DNA of 64,000 bases, taken from assembly GCF_900141715.1 (NCBI RefSeq), contig NZ_FQYK01000003.1:475646-539645 (forward strand), given 5' to 3'. A program made the position numbers and the translations under genes. This stretch comes from Algibacter luteus (GTDB lineage Bacteria > Bacteroidota > Bacteroidia > Flavobacteriales > Flavobacteriaceae). Positions 35,221 to 45,246 of the stretch are shown here, piece by piece. Numbering within the stretch: position 1 is the stretch's first letter; the number at the start of each line of letters is the position of its first letter. The notes beneath the pieces were generated by a model. That model saw only the letters and a list, made by a program, of their open reading frames with translations, made no database searches and had not been told where the DNA came from.

Positions 35221-38073
35221 TTAATGCGCCTCCAACCAATTATCACCAGTATCTAAATCCACATCAAGTGGTACATCTAATTTGAAAGCATTTTCCATTT
35301 CAGATTTTACTAAAGTTTTAATGGCTTCCATCTCTGGTTTGTACACATCAAAAACCAATTCATCATGAACCTGTAATAGCATTTTGGTTTTAAAATTGCC
35401 GTCTTGGAGTTTGTTGTAAATATGAATCATGGCAATTTTAATAATATCGGCTGCACTTCCTTGAATAGGCGCATTTACTGCATTACGTTCGGCAGCACCA
35501 CGAACCACAGCATTTCTAGAGTTGATGTCTTTTAAGTACCGGCGACGCCCTAATACAGTTTGCACATACCCGTTATCTCGAGCAAAATCGACTTGCTCAT
35601 GAATAAAACTTCTCAGTTTTGGATAAGTAGCATAATAAGTGTCAATTAAATCTTTAGCTTCACTTCGTGATAAATCGGTTTGATTACTTAATCCGAAAGC
35701 AGATACACCATATATAATTCCGAAATTTACGGTTTTAGCATTACTGCGTTGCTCTCGTGTTACTTCGTTTAAAGGCACGTTAAATACTTTTGAAGCTGTA
35801 GATGCGTGAATATCTTCGCCATTTTTAAAGGCTTCAATCATGGTTTCTTCTTGACTTAAAGCCGCTATTATGCGTAATTCTATTTGCGAATAATCGGCAG
35901 CTAACAAGGTGTATTCTTCATTTCTAGGAATGAATGCTTTACGCACTTGTCTACCACGTTCAGTCCTAATTGGGATATTCTGTAAATTGGGGTTATTACT
36001 ACTTAATCTTCCTGTAGCAGCAACGGTTTGCATATAATCGGTATGTACACGACCTGTACTTTCTTCAACCTGAAGCGGTAAAGCGTCAACATAGGTGCTT
36101 TTTAATTTGGCGAGTCCGCGGTATTCTAAAATATCTTTAATGATGTCGTGCTCTTTAGCTAAGTACGACAAGATATCTTCTGAGGTTGCGTATTGTCCGG
36201 TTTTAGTTTTCTTAGGTTTATCAACCAACTTTAATTTTTCAAAAAGAATTATTCCTAGTTGTTTTGGTGATGCGATATTAAATTCTTCACCGGCCGCCGC
36301 ATAAATTCGTTGTTCAAGATTTAAAATATCATTATTCAATTCTTCAGATAATGAGTTCAAGAAGTCTTTATCTAAATTTATACCTTCTAACTCCATAGCA
36401 GCTAAAACGCGTAGTAGGGGAATTTCAATATCATCAAATAATTTTTGAGTATTGGCTTCGCCCAATTCATTTTTAAAATGCTCTTTAAGCTGAAGGGTGA
36501 TGTCGGCATCTTCAACGGCATATTCCGTTTGTTTTTCCAAAGGAACATCGCGCATTGACAACTGGTTTTTACCTTTTTTACCAATTAAAGTTTCAATTGA
36601 AATGGGTGTGTAATTCAAATAAGTTTCGGCAAGCACATCCATATTATGACGCATATCTGGATTGATGAGGTAATGCGCTAACATGGTATCAAACAATTTA
36701 CCTTTTACTTGTACATTATATTTTGCCAGAACTTTTATGTCGTATTTTAAATTTTGCCCTACTTTTTCAATGGATTCACTTTCAAAAAATGGACGTATTT
36801 GCTCGATCAGTTCTTGGGCTTCGTCTCTATTTTCAGGAAATGGCAAATAAAATCCTTTGCCAATTTCCCAAGAAAAAGCTATACCAACCAATTCGGCTGT
36901 TAATGGGTTTAACCCTGTGGTTTCGGTATCAAAACACACCGAAGTTTGACTTAGTAAATTCTTTATAAACAACTTGGTAGCCATTCCAGGAGTCACACTT
37001 TGGTAGAAGTGGGAAGTGGTTTCGGCAGTTTTTCGGGTATATTCATTAACCGTTTCTGTTTCGCTTGAAGGGTCTGCTCCGAATAATGAAAACTGTCCCG
37101 CTCCGGCCGATTTTATCTCTTTGGGAGTCGATGTTGTTTCAGTTTTCGGGCTTGTTGTTGTATTTTGATTTGATGCATTAACAGTTGTTTCAGTGGCAAA
37201 GGTCTTTAAAAAATTGTCGGTCAATCTTCTAAATTCTAATTCTTGAAATATTTCTTTAACCTTTTCAATATCCGGATGATCGAGTTCAAAATCTTTAGCA
37301 TTAAATTCAACCGGAACATCCAGCATGATGGTAGCTAATTTTTTAGAAAGCATACCTAATTCTTTGGAAGCTTCAACTTTTTCCTTCATTTTACCTTTCA
37401 GTTGGTCTGTGTTGGCTAATAACCCTTCCATACTGCCAAATTGGGCAATGAATTTTTTAGCAGTTTTCTCACCAACTCCAGGAAGCCCAGGAATATTATC
37501 ACTGGAATCTCCCATCATGCCTAAAAAGTCAATAACCTGCATAGGGTCTTCAACTTCAAATTTTTTCTTAACTTCAGGGATGCCCCAAGTTTCATAACCA
37601 CCACCAAAAACAGGGCGGTACATAAAAATATTATCGGTAACTAATTGTGCAAAATCTTTATCGGGCGTAACCATATACGTTTTATACCCTTCTTTTTCAG
37701 CTTGTCTTGAGAGTGTTCCAATTACATCATCGGCTTCATATCCATCTTTAACCATAATAGGAATATGCATGGCTTTTAAAATATTGTAAATATGCGGAAC
37801 CGCGGTTTTTATACCTTCGGGTGTTTCGTCTCTATTGGCTTTGTAATCCTCATACATTTCAACACGGTCGGCACTTCCACCTTTATCAAAACATACTGCT
37901 AAATGGTCCGGGCGCTCTCGTTTAATTACATCTAACAATGAGTTCATGAAACCCATAATAGCCGAAGTATCTTCACCTTTAGAGTTTATTCGAGGGTTTT
38001 TTATAAAAGCATAATAGCCGCGAAAAATTAAGGCATAAGCATCTACTAAAAAAAGGCGTTTTTGATCTGACAT
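35221..38073 (-). CDS. polA: DNA polymerase I
   Basis: A 950-aa polymerase with all three domains. The 5'-3' exonuclease (about 1-290) has VKDGYEADDVIGTL and GDSSDNIPGLPGVGEKTA. The 3'-5' exonuclease (about 360-540) appears intact, with DTETTGLNP. In the polymerase domain, motif A is LLAADYSQIELRI, motif B is KTVNFGIIYG with Phe at the dNTP/ddNTP-selecting position, and motif C is QVHDELVFDV. It works in repair and Okazaki fragment processing. A TAGCTTTG box precedes it. Confidence 0.98.
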   Translation of the reverse strand: MSDQKRLFLVDAYALIFRGYYAFIKNPRINSKGEDTSAIMGFMNSLLDVIKRERPDHLAVCFDKGGSADRVEMYEDYKANRDETPEGIKTAVPHIYNILKAMHIPIMVKDGYEADDVIGTLSRQAEKEGYKTYMVTPDKDFAQLVTDNIFMYRPVFGGGYETWGIPEVKKKFEVEDPMQVIDFLGMMGDSSDNIPGLPGVGEKTAKKFIAQFGSMEGLLANTDQLKGKMKEKVEASKELGMLSKKLATIMLDVPVEFNAKDFELDHPDIEKVKEIFQELEFRRLTDNFLKTFATETTVNASNQNTTTSPKTETTSTPKEIKSAGAGQFSLFGADPSSETETVNEYTRKTAETTSHFYQSVTPGMATKLFIKNLLSQTSVCFDTETTGLNPLTAELVGIAFSWEIGKGFYLPFPENRDEAQELIEQIRPFFESESIEKVGQNLKYDIKVLAKYNVQVKGKLFDTMLAHYLINPDMRHNMDVLAETYLNYTPISIETLIGKKGKNQLSMRDVPLEKQTEYAVEDADITLQLKEHFKNELGEANTQKLFDDIEIPLLRVLAAMELEGINLDKDFLNSLSEELNNDILNLEQRIYAAAGEEFNIASPKQLGIILFEKLKLVDKPKKTKTGQYATSEDILSYLAKEHDIIKDILEYRGLAKLKSTYVDALPLQVEESTGRVHTDYMQTVAATGRLSSNNPNLQNIPIRTERGRQVRKAFIPRNEEYTLLAADYSQIELRIIAALSQEETMIEAFKNGEDIHASTASKVFNVPLNEVTREQRSNAKTVNFGIIYGVSAFGLSNQTDLSRSEAKDLIDTYYATYPKLRSFIHEQVDFARDNGYVQTVLGRRRYLKDINSRNAVVRGAAERNAVNAPIQGSAADIIKIAMIHIYNKLQDGNFKTKMLLQVHDELVFDVYKPEMEAIKTLVKSEMENAFKLDVPLDVDLDTGDNWLEAH

Positions 38074-38095
38074 TGGTTTAATTTTGAAAGAAAAC

Positions 38096-38103
38096 CAAAG
38101 CTA
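38096..38103 (-). promoter_or_regulatory. Promoter -7 box for polA
   Basis: On the minus strand TAGCTTTG matches TAnnTTTG. It lies 23 bp before the polA ATG, so the leader would be about 15 nt. No clear -33 element is seen. Confidence 0.45.
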
Positions 38104-38240
38104 CGAAAAGTTAAGCTTAAATCATGAAATTAGTCATTTCTATTTCTGGTTTTTGAATATAATTTCTTAACTATAAGTTAAATAAAACTAACATGTAAAG
38201 TAATTTTTTAGAATACCGTTATCTTTGAATAAAAAAGAAA

Positions 38241-39470
38241 ATGCTTCGTTGGGTCATATTTATTTTATTTTATCTTTTTATTAGTTTTTATGGGTTTCAG
38301 GCTATTAAAGCTGTAACTAAAAATGTATGGATTCACTATGTATTCATTCTATTAGCCCTTATAATTGCGGGTAATTTTATTGTTCAGTTCACGGTATATT
38401 CAGAAGGGCGCGTATTAAACCCTGCTAAAAGTTACGCGTTTGGATTGTTACTAGCTTTTATGTCTTTTAATTTGGTTTTAGTACCAATACTTTTGGGAGA
38501 AGATATCTTAAGGTTTATTTTAGGTATTTACGATAAGCTTGTAACAAAAAACGAGAGTTTTTACATACCATCAAGACGTAAGTTTGTAAGCCAAATAGCT
38601 TTAGGTTTAGCGGCAATACCTTTAAGTTCTTTATTGTACGGTATGTATCGCGGAAAATACCGATTTAGAGTTTTAAATTACACACTGCATTTTGAAGACT
38701 TACCAGAAGCGTTTGATGGGTATAGAATTACGCAAATTAGTGATATCCATTCAGGTAGTTTTGATAATAGAGAGAAGATTGAGTACGGTGTAAACCTTAT
38801 AAACAAACAAGAGTCTGATGCCATTTTGTTCACAGGTGATTTAGTTAACAACAAGTCTTCCGAAATGGAACCATGGAAAGAGCTTTTTGGTAAACTATCA
38901 GCTAAAGATGGGGTATACTCTGTTTTAGGAAATCATGATTATGGCGATTATGTGAGTTGGCCATCTTCTGAAGCTAAAGCTGAAAATTTTCAACATTTAA
39001 TTCAATTACAACAAAGTATGGGCTTTGATTTACTTTTAAATGAAAGTAGATTTATTGAAAAAAACGGACAACGTATCGCTATTGTGGGTGTTGAAAACTG
39101 GGGAAAAGGTGGATTTAAAAAGGCGGGCGATTTAAAAAAAGCGGCCCAAAACGTAAATGCTAACGATTTTAAAATCCTACTGAGTCACGATCCTTCACAT
39201 TGGGAAGACGAGGTTATTAATGATGATTATCATTACCATTTAACCTTAAGCGGGCACACACATGGTATGCAATTTGGCATAGAAATTCCAGGTTGGATTA
39301 AATGGAGTCCGGTAAAATGGCGCTATAAATACTGGGCGGGGATATACAAAGAAATGGGCCAATATATAAATGTAAACCGAGGTTTTGGTTATATAGGCTA
39401 CCCAGGGCGAGTTGGAATTTGGCCAGAAATTACAGTTATAGAACTTAAAAAAGGCACAAATAATGCATAA
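38241..39470 (+). CDS. Membrane-anchored metallophosphoesterase
   Basis: A 409-aa protein. Residues 1-150 hold three to four transmembrane segments, followed by a calcineurin-like phosphoesterase domain with the metal-binding motifs QISDIHSGSFDN near residue 167, FTGDLVNN near 197, LGNHDYGDY near 230 and SGHTHGMQ near 335. Members of this type (YkuE/YaeI-like) hydrolyse phosphoesters of membrane lipids or unknown substrates. A TATCTTTG -7 box lies at 38220-38227. The thioredoxin-like gene follows after 54 bp. Confidence 0.9.
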   Translation: MLRWVIFILFYLFISFYGFQAIKAVTKNVWIHYVFILLALIIAGNFIVQFTVYSEGRVLNPAKSYAFGLLLAFMSFNLVLVPILLGEDILRFILGIYDKLVTKNESFYIPSRRKFVSQIALGLAAIPLSSLLYGMYRGKYRFRVLNYTLHFEDLPEAFDGYRITQISDIHSGSFDNREKIEYGVNLINKQESDAILFTGDLVNNKSSEMEPWKELFGKLSAKDGVYSVLGNHDYGDYVSWPSSEAKAENFQHLIQLQQSMGFDLLLNESRFIEKNGQRIAIVGVENWGKGGFKKAGDLKKAAQNVNANDFKILLSHDPSHWEDEVINDDYHYHLTLSGHTHGMQFGIEIPGWIKWSPVKWRYKYWAGIYKEMGQYINVNRGFGYIGYPGRVGIWPEITVIELKKGTNNA

Positions 39471-39524
39471 TTGTCTAGAAATGCTATATTTGTAAGAGTG
39501 CATCCTATTAAAAAACAATAAAGT

Positions 39525-39821
39525 ATGTCTAAATTTGGAGAACTAATAGATGTAGAAATTCCTGTTTTATTAGATTTTTACACCGAATGGAGTGATCAGT
39601 CTGAGCCTATGCACCTTGTTTTACGCGATGTAGCAGCAGCATTAGGAGATAAGGCAAAGGTTATTAAAATTGACGTTGAAAAAAATCAAGAATTGGCCGA
39701 TGCACTGCGTGTAAAAACCTTACCCACACTAATTATCTATAAAGATGGCGAAATGAAATGGCGCCAAAGTGGTGAGCAAGATGCTAACACACTAATTAGT
39801 ATCATTCAAGAATACATCTGA
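39525..39821 (+). CDS. Thioredoxin-fold protein without active-site cysteines
   Basis: A 98-aa single-domain thioredoxin fold. The usual WCGPC is replaced by W22-S-D-Q-S26, so both redox cysteines are gone, while the cis-proline loop VKTLPTLIIYKDGE is kept. There are no other cysteines. It cannot be a classical disulfide reductase; a chaperone or binding role is more likely. There is no signal peptide. A TATATTTG -7 box lies at 39485-39492, giving it its own promoter. Confidence 0.88.
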   Translation: MSKFGELIDVEIPVLLDFYTEWSDQSEPMHLVLRDVAAALGDKAKVIKIDVEKNQELADALRVKTLPTLIIYKDGEMKWRQSGEQDANTLISIIQEYI

Positions 39822-39977
39822 ATTTTTTTAGACGCTTTTTTGGGAGTTACCAAAATGGTCGGGTTTTAGTTGGTTTATATTTTGAATTAAGGAACTCATG
39901 AATACAAATATTTCACTACTCTCCCGATAATAATCGAGATTAAACAAACTGTTCAATACCTGACGCCAAACTGAATA

Positions 39978-40670
39978 TCAAATACCCTTTAAAGATTTAA
40001 AGGCATATCCTTTACTCGAAAAATATTCTAAAACTTTAGGTAATGCGTATTGCATGTTCTTTGAAGCTTTAACGCTGTCATGAAAAACAACAATACTACC
40101 GTTCGTTGCTTTATCAACTACGTTTTTATAACATACTTCAGGATTTACATCTTGGTCCCAATCAAAAGATAAAACATCCCACATAATTATTTTATAATTT
40201 AATGCCATGAGGTTTTTACCTTGCTTCGGTGTTATTTGCCCGTAAGGCGGTCTAAAAAGATTTGTAACCAATAATTCCTGATTTGTCAGCTCAGAAGTTT
40301 GAACTTGTGATTTACTTATTGGGATATGTTTTTTCAGAACGGATTCACAAGAAGCAATATTCTTAATATAATTTTGAGCTTGCGTTTTCCAGCCTTTTAT
40401 ATGATTTTGTGTATGGTTACCAATAGCATGCCCATCATTTAATATATTTTGAAATATATCAGGTTGTTTTTCAATATTGTTTCCAATACAAAAAAAGGTG
40501 GCTTTAGCGCGGTACTGTTTTAATGTATTTAAGGTCCAGTTAGTAATCTCAGGAGTTGGACCATCATCAAAAGTTAAATATATAATTTTATTAGATGTTG
40601 CAATGTCCCAAACATAATTTGGAAACATTTTTTTTGCAACGACTGGTGTTTTTATAGGAGTTAAGGTCAT
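39978..40670 (-). CDS. Polysaccharide deacetylase family protein
   Basis: A 230-aa NodB-homology protein. Motif 1 is YLTFDDGPTPEITNW, motif 2 GNHTQNHIKGW (the zinc-binding His pair) and motif 3 RPPYGQIT; a later His lies in VVFHDSVKA. It would remove N- or O-acetyl groups from a cell-wall or surface polysaccharide. There is no obvious signal peptide. It starts 9 bp after the stop of the upstream DUF2723 gene, so it is probably co-transcribed with that large membrane protein. Confidence 0.9.
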   Translation of the reverse strand: MTLTPIKTPVVAKKMFPNYVWDIATSNKIIYLTFDDGPTPEITNWTLNTLKQYRAKATFFCIGNNIEKQPDIFQNILNDGHAIGNHTQNHIKGWKTQAQNYIKNIASCESVLKKHIPISKSQVQTSELTNQELLVTNLFRPPYGQITPKQGKNLMALNYKIIMWDVLSFDWDQDVNPEVCYKNVVDKATNGSIVVFHDSVKASKNMQYALPKVLEYFSSKGYAFKSLKGI

Positions 40671-40679
40671 GCCTTAGGT

Positions 40680-43600
40680 CTATTCATTTACGCTATCACT
40701 TTCAAAAGGAACGCCACTATCCACAGGAATATCAATATCAGTTCTTATAGTATCTTCAGGTTCATCTTCACCATAAAAATGATTAAATGCTCTTAAGTAA
40801 TTATTAAAGATTTCGCCTTCAGTTTGCGCAAAATCAATATCGTATCGTATTAAAACATCAACCAAGCCTTTATAGCGTTGTATATCCGTATAAATTTCCT
40901 CAAAATAACGCTCTTGATTATCAATTTTTAAACTACCGTAGTAAGACAGGTTTTCTTGGTATTTATTAGCCACCTCTTTAAATAATTGTTGAGCTTTTTC
41001 TTTGTTGCCAACTTCGTAATATGCACCAATAAAAGGCTCTAATAGGGTGTAATATCCAAAGTATTCTACTGGCATGTTATCCATGGCAATATCAGCAACT
41101 TCTTCTGCCTTATCAAGTTTTCCTTCGTTTATTAATTGCTCTGTTAAACGTGCCAAATTACCTCTGTAGGTAATTGAGTTTTTACGTGTTTCTACGTCGT
41201 GATAAATGTCTGGGCTCCCACTATTTCCCCAATCCCAATTTTTTACTTTTTCATACATTAAATCACTATCTACACGTCCCATATCAAAAGGGTTAGCTCT
41301 ATCTACAGGGGTTTTAATTGGTACCAGTTTGTAACACATACCGTCTAATTGAAGATAGTCTTTCATCCAGATATAGTCATCATCACCAAAGCTCCCGCCA
41401 GTAAAATAAATAGGACGTTTCCAATCGTTATTGGCAACAATATCTAACATCAACAATCGGTTTTTATAAAGTGCGCCACCAGAAACTTTAATGTCTATAT
41501 GCGGAACAATTTTATCTGCATCTTCAGGTTTTACAAGTCCCGAATTTAAAGCATTCTCTTTATTTACAGGAATTCGTAAATATGGCGTTGGCATATAAGT
41601 TGCATTGGCATCCTGATTTCTAACATTTGCCATATCAATTCCTCGTTGTTCTAAAACGTATTTATATTTTGTTTTTGGATTGTTGCTGGCAACAAAATCC
41701 AAAAACTTTTTCACTTCCAAAGTATCATTAATTACAGGTTGAATAATGATATAATCATTCGTACCATATTGGTATAAATCGTGAGTTAATTGAGATGGTA
41801 CGGGATCGCTCTCGTAAGCTTTTCGCTTCATCTGGTCGATATACCAATCCGTTTGAAATAAACTCGTATTAACAACACGCACGTCGGTTCTATAGCCTTC
41901 AATTTCTTGAGCATACCAAAGCGCAAACGTATCATTATCTCCAATAGTAAATAAGATGGCGTTTTCAGCACAAGAGTCTAGATACATTTTTGCCATAGCT
42001 CTGGCTGTGTATTTGCCAGATCGGTCGTGGTCATCCCAATTGTTGGCTACTAAAATGCCAGGAACCAGAAGTAAACAGGTGATTGTGGTAGCGGTTGCAA
42101 TGATTTTTTTTGAAGCGTATTTTTTAAGAGTATCGTAAATAGCATAAACTCCAAAACCAATCCAAAGTGCAAATACATAAAATGAACCTACAACCGAGTA
42201 GTCTCGCTCTCGAGGCTCAAAAGGTCGAACATTGGTGTAAACTTGAATTGCTATTCCTGTAAACAGGAAAAACACAAGCATGACCCAAAACAGTTTTTTG
42301 TCTTTATTAAATAAAAAGAAAAACCCAATTAAGCCTAATATTAAAGGCAGTAAATAGTATGTGTTTCTGGCCTTATTGTTTTTAACATCGCTCGGTAAAT
42401 TGTCTTGCGAAACGCCTAAGTGCCATTCATCAAGAGGTTTTATACCGGTAATCCAATTACCATGGTTGTCATATCGTCCTTGAATGTCATCTTGCCTACC
42501 AGCAAAATTCCACATAAAATAACGCCAATACATATAGCCTAATTGATATTCAAATAAGTAAGCAATATTGCTCGCTAAAGATGGTTTTTCAATATCTATG
42601 TATTCTTTAAACTGTTTTAAAAAGGCGTTGTAGTCTTCATAATCAACATTTCCTTGATTAACATCATTTCTAAAATTTGAAATTGCAGTTATTAGCTCAT
42701 TTTCCATGGCATATTCTGGCTTCAACTTAAAGTTTAAATAACCAGAAAACATCATGTAGTTTTCGGCATGTTCAGCACTCCACATTCTTGGAAGTATAGA
42801 TGCGTGTTCAGAGTTGTAGTTTTGTTTGGCGTTTTTCCAATCGTTAACCACTACATATTTGCCTTTTTCTTCGTCCTTTTCGTATTTAGGTTTATCATCT
42901 ACATAAGGGTTGTTTTCATCTAAATACGCATACTGGTCTGTAAACTGCGGGCCAAAAAACAAATGTGTTTCTGGATATTGTTCTAAATTATAATAGGCCA
43001 ATAATTCTCTGGCACTAGACGGGTTGTTTTCATTAATAACCACATTAGCATTAGCGCGTATTGGTAGCATTAACCATGTTGAAAACCCTATAATTACAAA
43101 GGTTAAACATAGTATGCCTGTATTTAAATGTGTGTAGTTTTTTTTACAAGTATATCTTAAAGCATAGGCTATAATAGCCACGAGAGCAATACCTGCAATT
43201 ACAGAGCCTGAATTAAATGGTAAGCCTACAGAGTTCACAAAAAACAACTCAAAAGAACTAAAGACTCTTAAGATATTAGGAGCTAATAGCTTAAAAACAA
43301 ATAATAAAACACCAACTGATACCACATTAGCTATAATAAAATTTTGAATAGTTACGGTTTTGTAATTTTTAAAGAAATAGATAAGTCCAATGGCAGGAAT
43401 GGTTAATAATCCCATAAAATGTACACCAAACGAGAGCCCAATAACAAAGGCTATTAAAATTAACCAACGATTTCCACGCGGTTTGTCCATGTCTTGTTCC
43501 CAACGAAGAGCGAGCCAAAATAATATCGACATTATTAATGTTGCCATGGCATAAACTTCCGTTTCTACGGCATTAAACCAAAAAGAGTCTGTAAAGGCAA

Positions 43601-43991
43601 AAGCTAAACTACCTACTAATCCGCTACCTAAAACAGCTATAGTTTTACCAGCAGACATGATTTTATCTCCAACTAACTTTTTAAGGAGTAATGTAATGGT
43701 CCAAAACATAAACAGAATGGTAAATGCACTGGCTACGGCACTCATCATATTCATCATGAAACCAACTTGCGAAGGTTCAAAAGCAAACATCGAGAAAAAG
43801 GCACCCATCATTTGAAACAGTGGTGCTCCAGGAGGATGACCAACTTGTAACTTAGCAGAAGTTAAAATGTATTCGCCCGCATCCCAGAAACTTACAGTAG
43901 GTTCAACGGTTAAGCTGTATGTTATTAGCGCTATTAAAAAAGAGAACCACCCTAAAATAGTGTTCCATTTTTTATAGTTTAATTGTGCCAT
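40680..43991 (-). CDS. DUF2723 family membrane protein (glycosyltransferase-like)
   Basis: A 1103-aa protein. The N-terminal half has about a dozen transmembrane helices and the motif SFWDAGEYI near residue 33, which resembles the acidic loop motif of GT-C protein O-mannosyltransferase-type enzymes. The C-terminal half (about 640-1100) is soluble, including a TPR-like stretch near 960-1050. I start at the ATG at 43991; the TTG at 44000 adds three residues. The substrate is unknown; surface glycoprotein glycosylation is the plausible role. The polysaccharide deacetylase follows after 9 bp. Confidence 0.88.
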   Translation of the reverse strand: MAQLNYKKWNTILGWFSFLIALITYSLTVEPTVSFWDAGEYILTSAKLQVGHPPGAPLFQMMGAFFSMFAFEPSQVGFMMNMMSAVASAFTILFMFWTITLLLKKLVGDKIMSAGKTIAVLGSGLVGSLAFAFTDSFWFNAVETEVYAMATLIMSILFWLALRWEQDMDKPRGNRWLILIAFVIGLSFGVHFMGLLTIPAIGLIYFFKNYKTVTIQNFIIANVVSVGVLLFVFKLLAPNILRVFSSFELFFVNSVGLPFNSGSVIAGIALVAIIAYALRYTCKKNYTHLNTGILCLTFVIIGFSTWLMLPIRANANVVINENNPSSARELLAYYNLEQYPETHLFFGPQFTDQYAYLDENNPYVDDKPKYEKDEEKGKYVVVNDWKNAKQNYNSEHASILPRMWSAEHAENYMMFSGYLNFKLKPEYAMENELITAISNFRNDVNQGNVDYEDYNAFLKQFKEYIDIEKPSLASNIAYLFEYQLGYMYWRYFMWNFAGRQDDIQGRYDNHGNWITGIKPLDEWHLGVSQDNLPSDVKNNKARNTYYLLPLILGLIGFFFLFNKDKKLFWVMLVFFLFTGIAIQVYTNVRPFEPRERDYSVVGSFYVFALWIGFGVYAIYDTLKKYASKKIIATATTITCLLLVPGILVANNWDDHDRSGKYTARAMAKMYLDSCAENAILFTIGDNDTFALWYAQEIEGYRTDVRVVNTSLFQTDWYIDQMKRKAYESDPVPSQLTHDLYQYGTNDYIIIQPVINDTLEVKKFLDFVASNNPKTKYKYVLEQRGIDMANVRNQDANATYMPTPYLRIPVNKENALNSGLVKPEDADKIVPHIDIKVSGGALYKNRLLMLDIVANNDWKRPIYFTGGSFGDDDYIWMKDYLQLDGMCYKLVPIKTPVDRANPFDMGRVDSDLMYEKVKNWDWGNSGSPDIYHDVETRKNSITYRGNLARLTEQLINEGKLDKAEEVADIAMDNMPVEYFGYYTLLEPFIGAYYEVGNKEKAQQLFKEVANKYQENLSYYGSLKIDNQERYFEEIYTDIQRYKGLVDVLIRYDIDFAQTEGEIFNNYLRAFNHFYGEDEPEDTIRTDIDIPVDSGVPFESDSVNE

Positions 43992-44133
43992 TGGTATCAA
44001 ATTTTATTTGCTTTGGCGAATTTAACAATAAATATGAAACGACACATAACTATTTAGTTTGTCTTAACATATACCAAAAAAGCCCATTTGTTTTAAAAAC
44101 ATGCATTCTTGATGATTATTTTTTAAAAAATAC

Positions 44134-44163
44134 TTGTGCAAAGAAAATTTTGTTATAAATTTG
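44134..44163 (+). promoter_or_regulatory. Promoter of tRNA-Gln
   Basis: TTG (44134-44136) and TAAATTTG (44156-44163) are separated by 19 nt, a good match to the Bacteroidota consensus. The start would be near 44170, about 11 nt before the mature tRNA. Confidence 0.7.
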
Positions 44164-44180
44164 CCACCTCATAAAAAGAA

Positions 44181-44253
44181 TGGCCTATGGTGTAACTGGC
44201 AACACGTCTGGTTTTGGTCCAGAAGAGTCTAGGTTCGAGCCCTAGTAGGCCAA
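44181..44253 (+). tRNA. tRNA-Gln (anticodon UUG)
   Basis: A 73-nt tRNA. The acceptor TGGCCTA pairs with TAGGCCA and is followed by discriminator A; the weak U1-A72 pair is typical for Gln tRNAs. The anticodon stem TCTGG/CCAGA encloses TTTTGGT with anticodon TTG. The T arm is CTAGGTTCGAGCCCTAG. CCA is not encoded. Confidence 0.97.
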
Positions 44254-44265
44254 CTTTAAAAAATG

Positions 44266-44296
44266 AAACCCTTACTATTTTAGTAAGGGTTTTTTA
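44266..44296 (+). terminator. Terminator of tRNA-Gln
   Basis: A 12-bp stem AAACCCTTACTA (44266-44277) / TAGTAAGGGTTT (44281-44292) with a 3-nt loop and a following T-run. It can also stop the minus-strand universal stress protein transcript. Confidence 0.9.
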
Positions 44297-44323
44297 TTTT
44301 GAAACCTTTTGGTTTTGAGTGAA

Positions 44324-45148
44324 TTAAATCTTAAAAGTAATCACAGGCCGTTTAGCATGATTCACCAAATCTTCACTAATACTACCATTAAAGAAATGCG
44401 AAATGCCTTGTCTTCCATGGGTGCTCATTGCAATGACATCGGCATGAATAGACTCCGAAAAATTCATAATTCCTTTTTCAATAGTAACATCGTTATAGAT
44501 GTTTGATGTGAAATTTGAAAAATTGGTTGAGGAAGCCAAGTTTTGCATGCGCTTATTCGCAAGGTCAGAAGTAATAAATTTATTTGGTGTGTTTACCAAT
44601 AACAAATGTACTTTAGCCTTAAAAATTTCAGCAAATGCTATAGCCTTTTTGTATGCGCTTTTGTTTTCTTCTTGAAAATCAGAAGCGAAAACTATATTAT
44701 TCACTTTAAAAGATAAGTGCTCCTTTTTAACTACTAGAATAGGGACCTCAGAAGTTCTTACTACTTTTTCTGTATTACTTCCTATTAGCATTTCTTTTAA
44801 ACCGCTTACGCCGTTTGAACCCATAATTACTAAATCGATATTATGTTTATTACAGGCATGAAAAACACCCTTAAAGATTTCGTTGAAGTCTACAGTTTCA
44901 TGAACAACAATACCGTCTAGATAGCTGCTATTCATAATATTTTCAAACCTTCTATGTGCAAGTTTCATGAAAAATACCGCTTCAGGTAAATCGCTTCGCG
45001 AACTCATTGGGTCGATTTCGTTTAACGGAATTTCTAAAATGTGCAGCAAATAAATTTCAGCGCCATGGGCCTTGGCTAATTGCGCTGCAACTTTCAAAGC
45101 GTTTTCAGCTTGCTCAGAAAAGTCAGTTGGTACAAGTATTTTTTTCAT
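44324..45148 (-). CDS. Tandem-domain universal stress protein
   Basis: A 274-aa protein made of two UspA domains (about 1-145 and 150-274). The first has KKILVPTDFSEQAENALKVA and the nucleotide-binding-type loop MGSNGVSGLKEMLIGSNTEKVVR (G-x2-G-x9-G-S/T). The second begins NNIVFASDFQEENKSAYKKA and has MSTHGRQGISHFFNGSISEDLV. Such proteins respond to starvation or redox stress; no partner gene is present. It is convergent with the tRNA-Gln terminator and divergent from rimP. Confidence 0.93.
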   Translation of the reverse strand: MKKILVPTDFSEQAENALKVAAQLAKAHGAEIYLLHILEIPLNEIDPMSSRSDLPEAVFFMKLAHRRFENIMNSSYLDGIVVHETVDFNEIFKGVFHACNKHNIDLVIMGSNGVSGLKEMLIGSNTEKVVRTSEVPILVVKKEHLSFKVNNIVFASDFQEENKSAYKKAIAFAEIFKAKVHLLLVNTPNKFITSDLANKRMQNLASSTNFSNFTSNIYNDVTIEKGIMNFSESIHADVIAMSTHGRQGISHFFNGSISEDLVNHAKRPVITFKI

Positions 45149-45210
45149 AACAGTAAATTTGAGTGTATCTAAATTTATGAAATTTTACTTTAAAAACCGA
45201 TAAAATATTA

Positions 45211-45218
45211 TATATTTG
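45211..45218 (+). promoter_or_regulatory. Promoter -7 box of rimP-nusA-infB
   Basis: TATATTTG is an exact TAnnTTTG match. The start would be near 45224, which puts the terminator-like hairpin (45247-45272) inside the leader. Confidence 0.6.
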
Positions 45219-45246
45219 CACCGTTGAAAGGCGAAATTAAAGATAT

